From contig OU015496.1 of assembly GCA_907164885.2 (NCBI GenBank), positions 131,585,875-131,649,874 of the forward strand: a stretch of 64,000 nt of DNA. Direction: 5' to 3'. The notes beneath the pieces were generated by a model that made no database searches, was not told the origin of the DNA, and saw only the letters and a program-made list of their open reading frames with translations. Of the stretch, positions 37,195-49,814 are shown piece after piece. Origin of the DNA: Dolomedes plantarius. Taxonomy: Eukaryota; Arthropoda; Arachnida; Araneae; Dolomedidae. A program made the position numbers and the translations under genes. Position 1 is the first letter of the stretch; every line of letters begins with the position of its first letter.

Positions 37195-37285
37195 TATGGT
37201 TTCTTTTTTTTTACTAATTTTATTAAAGTGGTTCAAAATACGGGAGAAAATGTCCCGAAAATAAATAAGGATTGCATATAAAAAC

Positions 37286-37325
<40 letters not shown>

Positions 37326-38185
37326 TATATATTGTATTTGATTTAAATATAAATAATAAAATGCGTAAAATTTTCTTCAATGTTATAAAGATAATAGACA
37401 ACAATTCATTACCCTTTTTCTTCAGTGACATCTGGTTACTTGTATTACGCGATGTTCAATAATCCAGGATAATGTGAATCCCTGTAATTCAGGATTAAAC
37501 CTGAACTAACGGGATACAAATTTTGCAAGTGGTACTGCTCTCTACTTTCACTTTGTTTTTAATTTAGCTATGTTACAATTCTTGGAGAGCAGATGAAGAG
37601 AAAAAAAAGTTTTTTAATAACATTGGAGCACATATACTGTTTCGAAAGTTTCCGCTCGAAATTAAAGTTCTCTTCATATTTTTATACTAATTTAATTAAA
37701 GTTGTTTTATTTACAAAAGATAAGCGTCCATAAGTAAAATTAGATTGGATTACAATAAGAGAATTACATGAAATATATTTTGATTAATTTTAATGTAAAT
37801 GACATGATACCTGAAATTTTCTTCAAGTTTATGAAAATAAGAGACAACAATTCGTTTTCTTTTGTTTTTCAGTTACACAATGGTCACATGTATTACATCA
37901 TATGGCAATGACATCATCTTCTGTAATGAGATTAATTTTTTCGGACAGGAATCGGGTGTTGTAAACTCCATTAATATGTGATGAGCTCAACAAAAGGGAC
38001 TCAACTGGTGATTCACTGCATATTTTGAGTCTTTTTTTTATTCCTTTGAGACAAGTGGCATTCTAGCAAATTTGGAGATAAACCCAAAAGTCTTCGAGAT
38101 AGATGTGTTTCCCATTATGCTATGGAGCTATGGTATCATCGAAAAAGGTTTCGTGACGTCTACTATTCTAAACTTAGAATATATT
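37195..38185. repeat. Dispersed unit copy
   Basis: Blocks in order: ATTCAGGATTAAACCTGAAC (37490), AATTTTGCAAGTGGTACTGC, GCTATGTTACAATTC, TTGGAGCACATATACTGTTT, TCGAAAGTTTCCGCTCG, then TATGGCAATGACATCATC (37903) and GATTCACTGCATATTTTGAG. (AT)n lies at 37290-37323. The Tc1 at 38199 inserted at its right edge. Confidence 0.65.
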
Positions 38186-38198
38186 ATATATATACACA

Positions 38199-39612
38199 CA
38201 CTCCTGGACAAAAAAAATTAGCGCACCAAGAAGGAGTCGTCAAAATGAAACGAGATTTTACATACGTAATGACTTCTTTGATATAAGTAAATGATAAGAA
38301 AATCAAAGAAAAAGGAAAATTTATTTCAGAGAAAAGGGCAAAGGAACGGAAGAGTTAATACTCCGTTGGACCCCCTCTAGCGCGAATGCACGATGCGATA
38401 CGATTGGGCATTGAGTCATACAAGTTCTGTATGATGTCTTGAGACATTTCGTTCCATATTTGCTGTAACCTTGCCTCTAGTTCGTTCAAACTCGTGGGAT
38501 GCCCAACTCGTCGTCCCAAATGATCCCAGATATGCTCGATTGGAGACAAATCTGGGGATCGGGCAGGCCAAGGAAGGGTAGTAACAGTGCGGAGACAGTC
38601 TTGTGACACCCTTGCCGTATGAGGCCAAGCATTGTCTTGTTGAAAAATGGCTCCTGGGAGCCGTTGCATGAGTGGCAACACATGTGGTTGCAAGATTTCA
38701 GGAACATACCGCTGGGCTGTCATGGTGCCACGGAACAATACTAGGGGTGACCGTGTATTGTAGGCAATGGCACCCCATACCATCACACCATCTGTGTGAA
38801 CGATGTGTCGCTGTACAGCAAAGGCAGGATTGAAGCGTTCACCACGGGCTCTCCACACACGAACACGATTGTCATCACTGCCGAGATTGAATCTGGATTC
38901 GTCGCTAAAGACGACCTGGTTCCATTCCGCTGCAGTCCAGTTTCCTCGTGCGCGGCAAAACTCCAAACGGAGGCGTCGATGGGTGGGCGTCAAGGGCAGC
39001 ACACGTAATGGGCGCCGCGATACCAACTGTCCTTCAGCTAGGCGCCTTCGTATGGCTCGATAAGACACAGAGGCCCCTAGTTAAGGTGCTACCTGTGCCT
39101 GGATGGCGGCCGATGAAGCAGTTGGCTGTACGCGTGCATTTCTTACGATATGGCGGTCTTCTCGACGACTGGTCTGTCGAGGGCGTCCTGAGCCTGGTCT
39201 TCGTGTATATGACATCTCTCGGGTCCACTGGTCCCAACACCTCCTCACAACACAATCAGAGCGGCCTAATTGACGAGCTACTCGCCTAGCTGACCACCCA
39301 GCTTCCATCATCCCGACGATTCTCCTCCTCTCAAACTGCGATAACTGCTTATATTGTCTTCGAACACGGCGTAATGGCATGTCTATCTCAGCTCTTCGTT
39401 TGTAAATGATTCAGCACACTCAAACAAGCTTTGGTTACCTGTTTTATACTCCATAGAGTACGATGTTCAACGCCCTCTACCGGCTATACGTAATGCGCAA
39501 TCACGCTGCATTTCTAATCATTTGCATATCTCCCCGACATGTACCTTCATTGCAAGTTTCGTTACGATCCCGCAATTATTTCTTGGTGCGCTAATTTTTT
39601 TGTCCATGAGTG
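38199..39612 (-). mobile_element. Tc1-like transposon (DD32E spacing), well preserved
   Basis: The left TIR is CACTCCTGGACAAAAAAAAT, and the right mirrors CACTCATGGACAAAAAAATT followed by AGCGCACCAAGAA. It is 1414 bp, with TA on the right. It is GC-richer than its surroundings, with only one obvious coding lesion, so it is probably a recent insertion. Its length equals that of the related element at 61138-62551. Confidence 0.9.
38355..39380 (-). pseudogene. Tc1 transposase, one nonsense codon
   Basis: The start MPLRRVRRQYKQLSQFERRR at 39380 begins the bipartite DNA-binding region, with a helix-turn-helix (SARRVARQLGRSDCVVRR) and a GRPR-type AT-hook-like linker (GSGRPRQTSR). The frame stays open to 38355 except for one TAA at about 39081-39083. 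The first Asp is in VFSDESRFNLG, the second in FQQDNAWPHTARVS and the Glu in PDLSPIEHIWD, with 32 residues between the second Asp and the Glu. Tc1 family members usually have 34. The C-terminus is SMPNRIASCIRARGGPTEY. Confidence 0.88.
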
Positions 39613-39859
39613 TATATATATATATATATATATATTGATTGATTGATTGATTGATTTTACATAAACTATTTTGAGGTTACCTTTCACATGATAGTTTTGG
39701 AATGTTTTATCATGTTTAGAGTGTTTTAAGTCATGTTTGGAAAGTGATAGTTTGAAATGTTTTAAGTCATGCAATAACATTGTATAAAATTTACATGCTG
39801 TTTATAATCTTTGACTTTCATATTTCATTATCATTTGATTGAAAGGAATTTTGAAAATT

Positions 39860-40112
39860 TAAGGAGTTAATATGTTAATAAGTAGTTAATATGTTTTATA
39901 AACCTTAATAAGTTAATATGTTTTTTAAACCTTAAACTGAATATTGCATGAAGAACTAATATTTTGATACACAGTAAACAACGAAATAAAATTTCTTTGC
40001 TGAAATATCTTAACAGTGTCCTTTATTTAAAGTGCATCAGCCTTTTTACGTAGAGCCACTGTATTAGAAACTGTATTAGCCACTCGATTTCCACTGTATT
40101 AGAAACATATTT
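39860..40112. repeat. Direct repeat, copy 1
   Basis: From TTAATATGTTTTTTAAACC (about 39912) through GTAGAGCCACTGTATTAGAA to AGAAACATATTT (about 40105). The same series recurs at 40688-40890, and its last part near 43209. No coding content. Confidence 0.8.
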
Positions 40113-40204
40113 ATTCTCTTCTTAATTACTGAAGCCTATTAACGTATTGTACTTCTGTATTCAGCATCAGAAAATTTGTATTATTTATAATACCGGAAAC
40201 TGAG

Positions 40205-40441
40205 GGCTTGTGGCGGCCCAGTGGTACAGCGCGCTGGTTTTCGGTGCTGAGGGTGCTCAGATCGAGTCCCAGCGTTGCGCCACGAAAAATGCCTCCGTTC
40301 GTGTCGTCCCTTCATAGGGGTAATGCTGTCCGCCTATATGGTGCCCCCACAATAAAATGGACAGTAAAACTGCGGCGTAGTAAGGGCCAATGTTTGAATA
40401 CAAGTGCCTCCGCATTGGATAAAAAAAAAAATAATAATAAT
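40205..40441 (+). mobile_element. tRNA-derived SINE
   Basis: The 5' tRNA-like part is GTGGCGGCCCAGTGGTACAG (box A-like), then CTCAGATCGAGTCCCAGCG (box B-like) about 50 bases later. The body carries GGGGTAATGCTGTCCGCC and ATATGGTGCCCCC, shared with the SINE at 6294. It ends in an A-rich/AAT tail (40421-40441). It is inserted between the two direct repeats at 39912 and 40688. Confidence 0.8.
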
Positions 40442-40687
40442 ACGGGACACTATTTTATAATTCTTTTTTTATCTCATTTAAATAAAGCGGTCATTATAAC
40501 ACACAAGCAGAAATTTATTTCCTTATTAAGATACACGTTTATCTATCAACTATTAAGTTACATGCTGTGTACTGATAGATAATGAAAACCATTAGCATCA
40601 GTTCAAAGAAAAATATTTCACTGAAGGGAACGTATGGATTATGAACTAAAAAGATTCAAACTTTATGACTTCATAAATGAGTCAGCA

Positions 40688-40900
40688 GTTAATATGTTTT
40701 TTAAACCTTAAACTGAATATTGCATGAAGAACTAATATTTTGGTATACAGTAAACAACGAAATAAAATTTCTTTGAAATATCTTAACAGTGTCCTTTATT
40801 TAAAGTGCGTCGGCCTTTTTACGTAGAGCCACTGTATTAGAAACTGCATTATCCACTGTATTTCCACTGTATTAGAAACATATTTAAATTTCTAATATAT
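40688..40900. repeat. Direct repeat, copy 2
   Basis: Repeats 39912-40112 with a few substitutions and a 5-base deletion (TTTGCTGAAATA becomes TTTGAAATA). It continues with AGAAACATATTTAAATTTC, which is matched at about 43217-43240. Confidence 0.8.
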
Positions 40901-42034
40901 TAAACATTTTTAAGTATATGAATATTTATCATCTTTCTAATAACAAAAATTGTACATGCCCTATTTATAAATATTTCAAAATTTAATATCTAAAATAAAG
41001 TACGAGCAGTATAAAACACTGGAAATTTAACTAATTTTATATATTGCCATCATAGAATTTGAATAATGCTCCCAAACATATAATAGAACAGTAATAGGAG
41101 AATAAAACTTTGAACAGGACTATTTATTTATTACACATATTAAGCATGTCGAAACATGCTGTTTGAATGAGTGTTTCTGTCATACGGTGAATTGTATTCA
41201 TTAATAAATGTTGCGAAACCCTTTCAAAGAATATTTCAAGGCAGTCATACAAACCATGATCCGAGTTATAATCAAAGCCATAATAATCCGCAACTACATG
41301 ATTTTGATTAAATAAAATAAAATATTATGATTCTCCTTAAAGATTCTCATTGAAGATTTTTAAGTAAAACAACAGTTTAATTTTTTGCATATAAAGTAAT
41401 AAATTTAAAAAATACCGATTTTAAGTTAAATAAAACACATGATAAATTATTAATTCTTCACCATTTCCAATTAAATAATTTCATTAAAATCTTACAGATT
41501 AATCTTTATATATATGGATTATCATTAAAGACTTGGAAGGGAGAAAACATTAAATATTTTTCTGCTACTCATTTCAAAATGCTTAAAGAATCCTTATATT
41601 TCACTACTTTCCAAAACTTTCCTCTTTTGAGAGTTAATGAATTACAATAATTCTGAACAGCTATGTAAATAAAATAAGATCTTATACTGAAAATTACTGA
41701 CGCCTAAATGTTTTTGTTGTGTACTTAGAAATGTTTGAAAAGGGGTTAATAAGTTTTCAGTGTCTTTTGGACACGTTTTAAAATAATGGCTACTTTCAGA
41801 AAATAATAAAATTTTACTCTTCAAAATCACGTTTAATAGTATAATTATAAGTAAATAAACTCATAACGTATTATTTTTTTAAAACTTATACGAACACGTA
41901 ACATCTTTCTTTAACATAAATCACTGAATCTCCATTTTCGTAGCGGGTATGCTGAACATTAAACAATCAAGCCAAACCACGGCTTTATTTAGTATGGGTT
42001 AGAAATTATTACAGAGATGTTATTACAGTTATTA
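40901..42034. other. AT-rich spacer, no gene seen
   Basis: Only short open frames without recognisable motifs were seen (for example 41642-41830 on the minus strand). No TIR or LTR pairs were noticed. Confidence 0.45.
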
Positions 42035-43212
42035 CAGAATGCTAATCCGAAATGATTGGGACCAGGCCCTTTTCGGATTAACGAATTTTTCGGATTAAGC
42101 GAAATCGTTCTTTAAGTAAACTTAAATTACATTATAACATTTGATTACATAAATATTACATATTGCGTTTGATTTCAAAGTTAATTTTATATGGTCTGTC
42201 TAAACATAATCAAATCTCGGGACGAAATGGGTGATAAGAGAGAGGAACGCTGCCTAGTACAGTATAGTAGAGTGTGAGTTGTTCTAATAATACATCACAG
42301 TACTCGACAATTGGATTTTCGGCGATCAGCAGATTGTTGAAATGGTTTTGAAAGAATCTGTAAACATATCAGACGAGAGTGAAGGTTAATCAAACGGTGA
42401 CATCGAGAACAGAGGGCATTTGATGTAGCACTACTCTACGTAGAGCAACATGTAGAGTATAGCTCACTTCTACCCAGACTTGGGTGTATATAATTTGAAG
42501 TGGCACTCTAAATGAGTTTGATACAAACACAGTTTATACATGAAACAATATTTATTGAATTCGTTGCACATATGGAATTTGCTTTTACAGCAATAAGCAT
42601 ACGTACTACTTGTACGTAATATATATTAGCATTCAATAAAAATACACTTTGCCATACTCACAAACCAGCAGAGAGTCAAACCAGCAGTTCTGCCACGTAA
42701 ACTTTGTGCCCCCTAAGCACAAGCGCCGGTTAACACCTGGAGCTGCTTACCTCGTAGCTCCCTTAACTCGCTTATCTATCAACCTTAACAACCTCTTTCT
42801 TTTAATCAAGCTGCATGGTATTTATACCAAGCGCATATGCCGAAATTAGCATATCTCAAGCAGCTTCTTTAATTTATTCACTCAAAAGAACGATTCTTGT
42901 GAATCGAATCTTATGTATACGTTACAAACACTCCGCCGTGACCCCAACGGACACCATTTTTCAGACGCGTTGGCGTAATTTGGTTTCAAGGGAGAGGCAT
43001 TTTTCTCTTCGAAAAAAAATTTAACAGATGTTTTCAAACCAATGAAGTTCAGTACATTGTCTAACTTTTAATTTTCTTGTAATTTTCAGAAATGTATTTT
43101 ATATTACTTACTATCACTGTGGTTTTATTGTAAACTTAGTTCTTTTTTACTTTTAGTTTCGGATAAAGTGTACTTACGGATTAACGAAGTTCGGATTATC
43201 GGGACTCCACTG
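42035..43212 (+). mobile_element. Tigger/pogo element remnant with a nested insertion
   Basis: The right end, read inward, is CAGTGGAGTCCCGATAATCC followed by GAACTTCGTTAATCCG. The left end is diverged (CAGAATGCTAATCCGAAATG, then TTTTCGGATTAACGAATTTT). The mirrored CGGATTAA motifs and CAGTGG end are typical of Tigger-type elements. A stretch from about 42410 to 43010 looks foreign to it, with AATAAA-like signals (42639), and might be a solo LTR, but I see no clear ends. Confidence 0.55.
42307..42391 (+). pseudogene. Tigger-type transposase C-terminal tail
   Basis: The frame reads LDNWIFGDQQIVEMVLKESV, then an acidic ISDESEG tail and a TAA at 42389. Acidic tails with an EIVEMV-type segment are typical of Tigger transposase C-termini. 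Only this part survives. Confidence 0.5.
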
Positions 43213-43550
43213 TACTAGAAACATATTTCAATTTCTAATCTATTAAACATTTTTAAGTATACGAATATTTATCATCTTTCTAATAACAAAAATTATACAT
43301 GTTCTATATGTTATTCACGATAAAAAAGTTATCAATTGTATACTACTAATTTTCATTAGTAACATACACAAACAAAATCTTATTTTCAAAATTGTAAGTA
43401 TTATTCACGTTTTATTGAACTAATTTGATTGATTCAGATGCCAAAAACTAATTGCCTTTTTAGATGCCAAAATGATGGTAATTTATAAACTAAATATACG
43501 TTTCAAATGATCATCTAATATTATTAATAATGCACGTATTTCTATATATT

Positions 43551-43552
<2 letters not shown>
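43213..43552. repeat. Third partial copy of the direct repeat, then spacer
   Basis: AGAAACATATTTCAATTTCT (about 43218) through TTTTTAAGTATACGAATATT and AACAAAAATTATACATG matches 40878-40960. The remainder to 43552 is AT-rich without features. Confidence 0.6.

Positions 43553-43591
<39 letters not shown>
43553..43591. repeat. (AT)n microsatellite
   Basis: An AT array that ends at the first base of the element at 43592. Confidence 0.93.
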
Positions 43592-43593
<2 letters not shown>

Positions 43594-45382
43594 GGGTGGC
43601 CATAATTAAACTGACAGTGCTCACAGTGTTCTGTAGCGCGATCTATTTGCGAGAATGACGTCACATTTTGTAGGAAGATTAAATAAGACGGGGGACGAAG
43701 GATTCCGCGAAAAAATAAATTAGTTCCAAAAGTCACCGCTAGGGGAATATTTGGCGCTGTGTAATAGAAAATAGAGTGTTAACAAATGCAAATCAATACG
43801 GAAATTACCATTGATTTTGCATTCAAATGAGGTTCAATGTGGCTGCCGTTGTTGTGGACCATATATTGCATTCTGTGCACAGTATGCACAACAGCAGAAA
43901 GTAACATGTCTGCAGGAATCTCCCGTACAGTCCGTGATATGTTATCCTTCAACGTAGCCAGGTCCTGGACACTCCTTGATAGACCTTGGACTTAAGGTAA
44001 CCCCATAGCCAGAAGTCGCATGGGGTAAGATCAGGCGACCGAGGTGGCCATGCAGTTGGAAAGTAGCGGCCAATGACTCTTTCTGTTGTGAATTTCTGTC
44101 GTAGTATCTGTTGCACCCGTACAGCAACGTGTGGAGGGGCTCCATCTTGCATGAAAATGATTTCCCCCAGGCATTGTGTTTGCTGAAGTGCCGGAATGAC
44201 AAAACTGTTCAACATGTGGCGATATTTCTCTCCGGTAACAGAACAGGTTTCCGGTCCTGTCGGGGCAATGTTCTCATAGAAGAATGGATCTACGATAAAT
44301 TCCGCTGTGAACCCACACCAAACCTTTGGTGAATGTAAGGGAATTTCTGTGACTGCATGTGGTGATTTGTCATCCCAAATTCGGCAGTTCTGGGTATTCA
44401 CAGTTCCATGCAGGTAAAAGTGGGCTTCGTCTCCCCATAAGATTTTCCACGGCCAAGCATCATCCACCTCCATTCTGGTAAGAAAGGTGAGAGCAAAAGT
44501 CAATCGCTTATCATGGTAGGGGTACAGTAACTCCTGTACACGGCTAATCTTGTACGGATAGAAGTTGATAATATTTCGTAAGATTTTCCATACCGTAGTG
44601 TAAGGCATATCCATATTCCGAGCTAATCCGCGAGCGCTAGAGGTGGCAGCAATATTGTCTGGTCCTCTGTCGACAATCGCCGTCGCAACTGCTTGGATTG
44701 TATCATGTGGTACAGGTTTTCGTCCTCTGCCTGACTGAACCTTCAGAGAACCTGTTTTCTCAAACGTCGCAACCATTGCTTTTAGCCCATTAACTGACAC
44801 AGGACCGTTACCTTTACGAATTTTTTTGTGCGTTCTAAAAGCACTAAGAGCGGCTGACGCGTTGCACTGGTTGAGGTAAAAGAATTTGACCAGTAACGCA
44901 CGCTCGACTAAAGAAGGAGACATTGCACATAAACTTTCAATCCGATTGATTCGAAACGTAACACGTTGCCTTTTAAAACCCAAGCAGCTGGCACTGTGCC
45001 AATGGATGTAACGTGAAATTTGAATAAAGAACTTCTTCTTCTGCTCAACGTACGTGATATTGCAGATCACAAGACTTTATCGGTGTTTATGTAGATTTTA
45101 CTCTTTTTTAAAAGTGTTGCCATATTGCACTTGAACTAAATAAGAAAATGTGAATAATAAAACGTAATTTTATTCCGTATTAATTTGCATTTGTTAACAC
45201 TCTATTTTCTATTACACAGCGCCAAATATTCCCCTAGCGGTGATTTTTGGAACTAATTTATTTTTTCGCGGAATCCTTCGTCCCCCGTCTTGTTTAATTT
45301 TCCTACAAAATGTGGCGTCATTCTCGCAAATAGATCGCGCTACAGAACACTGTGAGCACTGACAGTTAAATTATGGCCACCC

Positions 45383-45384
<2 letters not shown>
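43592..45384 (-). mobile_element. Mariner-like element with about 200-bp TIRs and a DUF4817-type transposase
   Basis: The ends are CCGGGTGGCCATAATTAAAC and its mirror (GGCCACCCGG at 45375-45384), with TA at both edges. The inverted match runs inward through GCGCGATCTATTTGCGAGAA, GAAGGATTCCGCG and GGGGAATATTTGGCGCTGTG to ACACTCTATTTTC, roughly 43592-43797 and 45180-45384. At 1793 bp it is the longest mariner-type element here. It is GC-richer than its flanks. Confidence 0.9.
43779..44926 (-). pseudogene. DUF4817/DDE_3-type transposase, one frameshift
   Basis: The start is taken as MSPSLVERALLVKFFYLNQC at 44926. The open frame extends further upstream to 45070, but that part is TIR-proximal. 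The order is a DUF4817-type helix-turn-helix (about residues 1-60), a second helix-turn-helix with ARGLARNMDMPYTTVWKIL, the first Asp in LWGDEAHFYLHG, the second in FMQDGAPPHVA and the third in LTPCDFWLWGYLKS, 42 residues after the second. A frameshift near 43985 gives a false end (VSRTWLR at 43949). The other frame continues with QDLATLKDNISRTVREIPAD to a TAA at 43779-43781, inside the TIR. A single lesion makes it the best preserved mariner-type transposase here. Confidence 0.85.

Positions 45385-45471
<87 letters not shown>
45385..45471. repeat. (AT)n microsatellite
   Basis: About 87 bases of AT abutting the TIR of the preceding element. Confidence 0.95.
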
Positions 45472-45473
<2 letters not shown>

Positions 45474-46952
45474 TCAAATGTTGAATCAGTTATTCAGTTC
45501 AGGATTAAGATATTAATTTTACAGTTATATCTGTTTTATGTTTAACAGATAAACTGTAGAAATTATTAGTAAGTAATGCAGTTTTTGTTATTGATTAAAT
45601 TTTTCGAAATACGGCTTGGCATTTTTCAAGTTTTAATGAATCAATTACAATTTACAGTTTTTCTTATCACACAATATAATTAAATGACTTTTTACTGGGC
45701 TTCTATAGAGCTTCTCTAAAATAAATCAATTACAACCCCCTTTTTTTAAAACAAAAACTTTTATTTAGCAACGTTCCTAACAGAATTAGTTCAAATAAAA
45801 CAGCATTAACGTTTTTTTCCACGTACATTAAAATAAAAAATGTAGATTAAAATAAAAAATGCTTTCAGGTTTTTGTAACTACTATCAAACTAACGTTATA
45901 CAAAACACTTTTTAGGTACACTAAAATTTACCCCCTTGGAGAAGATTCGGCTAGATCTGAACTTCCTAAATAAAGACACGTAGAAGACACTTGATATATG
46001 TGTCCTTTTACAAACATATTAACTAGTTTCTTAAAAACTCTGAAAGTTCCATTTCTTAAATTCCTTATGTCAAGTTAAAGCGAAACAGCAAAGTGGTAAT
46101 CAAATGAGCTCTGCGCGTTTAACTCCGTAACTACCCGAAAGTGACTTTAAGTATAAAGATGAAAATCTTAGTTAAGTTGACGCAAACAACAGATGATGTA
46201 TGCAAATTGTTCAAGGCTCTGGGCAAAATTTGTTTTCCGTGAACACGCACAGGGTAGCATTTATGGTGTTTATATTTATATACATATTTCGGAAAAGTGA
46301 AATAACGTCGCATAAGAGGGAAATGGGTTAATTAAATCCACAGTTATAACAGTTTCGCATTTATATTTTCTTGATAAAATTCTAGAGAGGAATGCAAAAG
46401 TTTTTCAATTAGTGGAGTAAAGTTTCTGACCGAGCAATTTTTATAACGGACTGTAAACTTCTAAATATACCAGCACAAAATATAAAATTGTACTTTAAAA
46501 AATATCATCTAATAAAATTTTACCAAAAATCGATTATGTTTTTAACCAGCTTTGACATAAATTTAAATTACATATCTTATATAAAACATATTTTTGTTTA
46601 AAATTTTACTTTTTAAATTTCTTTTTCTTTTTAGTAATCGCACGTGAATACAAAAAAAATTTCGTTACATAATGTTTATATGATTATTTAAGTAATTTAC
46701 ATATGACAGTGATTTACATATCATTTACATCGGAACATTAACAGTATTCACGGAGGAGATGTTGGTGATGATGTATTAGGTTTCGAAAAAGTATTATTTT
46801 AAATTTATATTCCAACTATTTTTATGTACCTTTTAACTGGATATTGTATTTCTGTTGTTTCTAAATAAATGCCGTTTCAAAATATGGACCCTTTCTATTA
46901 TTTAATTATTACACTATATGCAAAATAATAAGATTAATAATAGAAAAAGAAT
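45472..46952. other. AT-rich spacer, no gene seen
   Basis: No repeats with clear ends and no ORF with a recognisable motif. The 60-residue frame at 46131-46313 (minus) looks accidental. Confidence 0.5.
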
Positions 46953-46974
46953 AATATATATATATATATATATA

Positions 46975-47147
46975 CAGTGGAATCTCGATCTATCGTTTTT
47001 CAAGGGACCCATTGAAATGAACGATAAATGCGGGAAAACGATAGATCCGGAAACATAACAAAGCAATATGATCGTTGGGACTGGATTAAATGAACGACAC
47101 ATACGGATAAACGATGGATATGGAAACGATCGATCGAGATTCCACTG
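46975..47147. mobile_element. pogo-type MITE, 173 bp
   Basis: The ends are CAGTGGAATCTCGATCTATC and its mirror (CGATCGAGATTCCACTG), with TA flanks. Internal motifs ACGATAAATGCGGG and ACGATAGATCCGGA recur. It lies in (AT)n on both sides (46953-46974 and 47148-47222). There is no coding capacity. The ends resemble Tigger/pogo families. Confidence 0.8.
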
Positions 47148-47151
47148 TATA

Positions 47152-47222
<71 letters not shown>
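47148..47222. repeat. (AT)n microsatellite
   Basis: An AT array right of the pogo-type MITE. Confidence 0.95.
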
Positions 47223-47224
<2 letters not shown>

Positions 47225-47454
47225 CCAAGTATTAAACGTTTCACACTTTGACGTCTCATTTGTGACATGTATAGAATCCCTGGGCATTCTATACGATGCC
47301 TAATTCCATTCATTAACGATAACATGATATCATAGTGACATAATTCATTGTTTGTTGGGGAAATCATAGATCCATTGAGAAATGTATAGAACCCACTCAT
47401 CATGAAAATTTTAGGTTCAACTGAAAAATTTCCTACGAGTTTATATATATAAAA

Positions 47455-47838
<384 letters not shown>

Positions 47839-47867
47839 TGATTGGCCAAATTATTATGACCACCCCC

Positions 47868-49814
47868 TCAATACAATGTTGGACCACCTTTTGCATTTAA
47901 TACTGCATGAATTCTTCTTGGCATGGATTCTATGAGATGTCGGTAGGTGGTATGAGAAATTTTAGACAATGAACTGCACTCTCCAATTCCTTAAGATTTG
48001 ATGGTACTGGATCCAGCTGCCTGATGCCTCGTTCGATCTCATTCCATAAATTCTCAATTGGCTTGAGATCTGAGGATTCTGCGGGCCAACGAAGCAAGGT
48101 TAATTTTCCGTCATGCTCTTCGAACCATCTGAGGACAATGCCAGCTTTATGACAAGGAGCATTGTCCTGCTGGAAGTATCCATCCCTGGCAGAGTACACC
48201 ACTAACATAATAGGATGTTGTTGTGAAGGATACAAAATTTCAACATTTTGTCTCCTTCCAACAGTATCGCCATTTTCTTTTTCCGTCAACACATTGGTGG
48301 GTCATAAAACGGCCATATTGGAAAAAATGGGGCCTGGCCTTCACCTGCACCAAGTTCCAAGAAACATCGCACCCCAAAATTCCTTAGCGGGGAAGAAAAT
48401 TCCAGGAAAGACTCAAGGGATATCCAATGTCGTATCATCCTAACGCAGGATAAAATGCACGGAACCTGAGGCACGGAACCTTTGGTATCCTGAAATCAAC
48501 CACCTCCAAAACCAGTGCCATTTTAAGTTATGTAGCTGAATTGGAAAACCTGAAATGTCATGTGAAACCCAGATCCGTTCCTAATACCGCATACCTCTGT
48601 AAATATCACTGCCTACCAGGCGAAATTAGAAGCACCTATTAAAAGCGTTGCTAGCAAAATAATAGCAGCTCTGTATTCTCTGTTTAATGCACTTTCAAAT
48701 GGTATAAGCATAATTAGAATTTGGATGCACCTATCTGGTCATTCACTGGATTCTTTGGAGACAAAATTTACGAAGACAACAGCCAAAACAACTTCAGACG
48801 CCATATAGTTTCTGTTCTCAGTGATAAGAGCTTATTTGCTAGTGCCGCTGTTAGCACAAACCCAGAACTAAGACGTTACTGCATTTTCTCATACATAGAG
48901 CGAAACGTACTGTGGAAACACGAGTAGGTGATATTAGGCACATGGACAATATTTGGGACCCCCACCCTGTGTATCCAAGATTTTTATTTCTAATATGTAA
49001 ATTAACATTATTGTAATATTGTAAAATAAATATTCTTATTTTATTTTATAAACGTATCATTACGTTTGGAGTTCACCTCCCAATTATACATAACGCAATG
49101 GGGTATCTCTGGTACCCCTCATAACAGATGTGCTTCATCTGTGATAACACATAAATACCCTTAGGCATTCAGACGTTGTTTCATGGGAGTCAAAGGACCC
49201 ATACAATGCCAAGAAAACATCCCCCAAACCATAATATTGCCTCCACCAGCTTGAAGTGTTGTGGCAATGCAGTTGGGGTTCATGCTGTCATACTCATTTC
49301 TCCATATTCACACCTTGCCATCTGCCTGGTGTAGTTGAAAAAACGATTCATCTGACGACATGACCCTTTTCCAGTCATCTACTGTCAAATCCTTGAGCTC
49401 CTTTGCGAACTGGAGGCGTCTGCTCTTGTTCAAGGCAGACAGCAGACGCTTTTGATTAGGTCGCTGGCTTCCATAGCTAATGCGCTGCAATGTGCGGCGA
49501 ACAGTTCGTTCAGAGACGTTCACAGTTGCTCCTTGATTAAGATTCCCCGCTATTTGACGTACTGTTGCTCTTCTATTTAACTGGACAACTCTGGTAAATC
49601 ACATTTCAGATCGAGCATTCTGCAGACTATGACGACCACAATCCTGACGTAGAGACCAGGTTTTCTGCTTGGTAGTCCACTCACTACAAACATCATTAAC
49701 TTCTGCTCTCTAACACTTCACAACTGCAGCCGTTTTGCTGATACTGATTCCGACGCTTCGAGTGCCTACAATCATACCGCGTTCAGACTCAGTTAAATCA
49801 CATTTTTTGCCCAT
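47868..49814 (-). pseudogene. Tc1 transposase split by an insert
   Basis: The start MGKKCDLTESERGMIVGTRS at 49814 opens the first helix-turn-helix. A TGA-type stop near 49710 and frame changes follow. ERTVRRTLQRISYGSQRP and the first Asp in MSSDESFFQL lie at 49510-49330. GGGNIMVWGMFSWHCMG follows on. After the insert, HPIMLVVYSARDGYFQQDNA (about 48220-48150) brings the second Asp, and the Glu is in DLKPIENLWNEI, 36 residues later. A frameshift near 47965 separates the usual end [15 protein letters not shown] (stop at 47868-47870). Confidence 0.78.
48230..49110 (+). other. Unidentified insert inside the Tc1 element
   Basis: About 0.85-0.9 kb with no counterpart in other Tc1 copies. It has open frames 48162-48443 and 48721-48927. 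The second contains FFGDKIYEDNSQNNFRRHIV and ends YIERNVLWKHE. It is followed by AATAAATATTC near 49025, like a polyadenylation signal. I do not recognise the protein. It could be a retroposed gene fragment or part of another TE. The boundaries are approximate. Confidence 0.4.

Noticed and set aside
38796..39289. Plus-strand open frames in the Tc1 element at 38199
   Set aside because: They are shadows of the minus-strand transposase, which has the family motifs.
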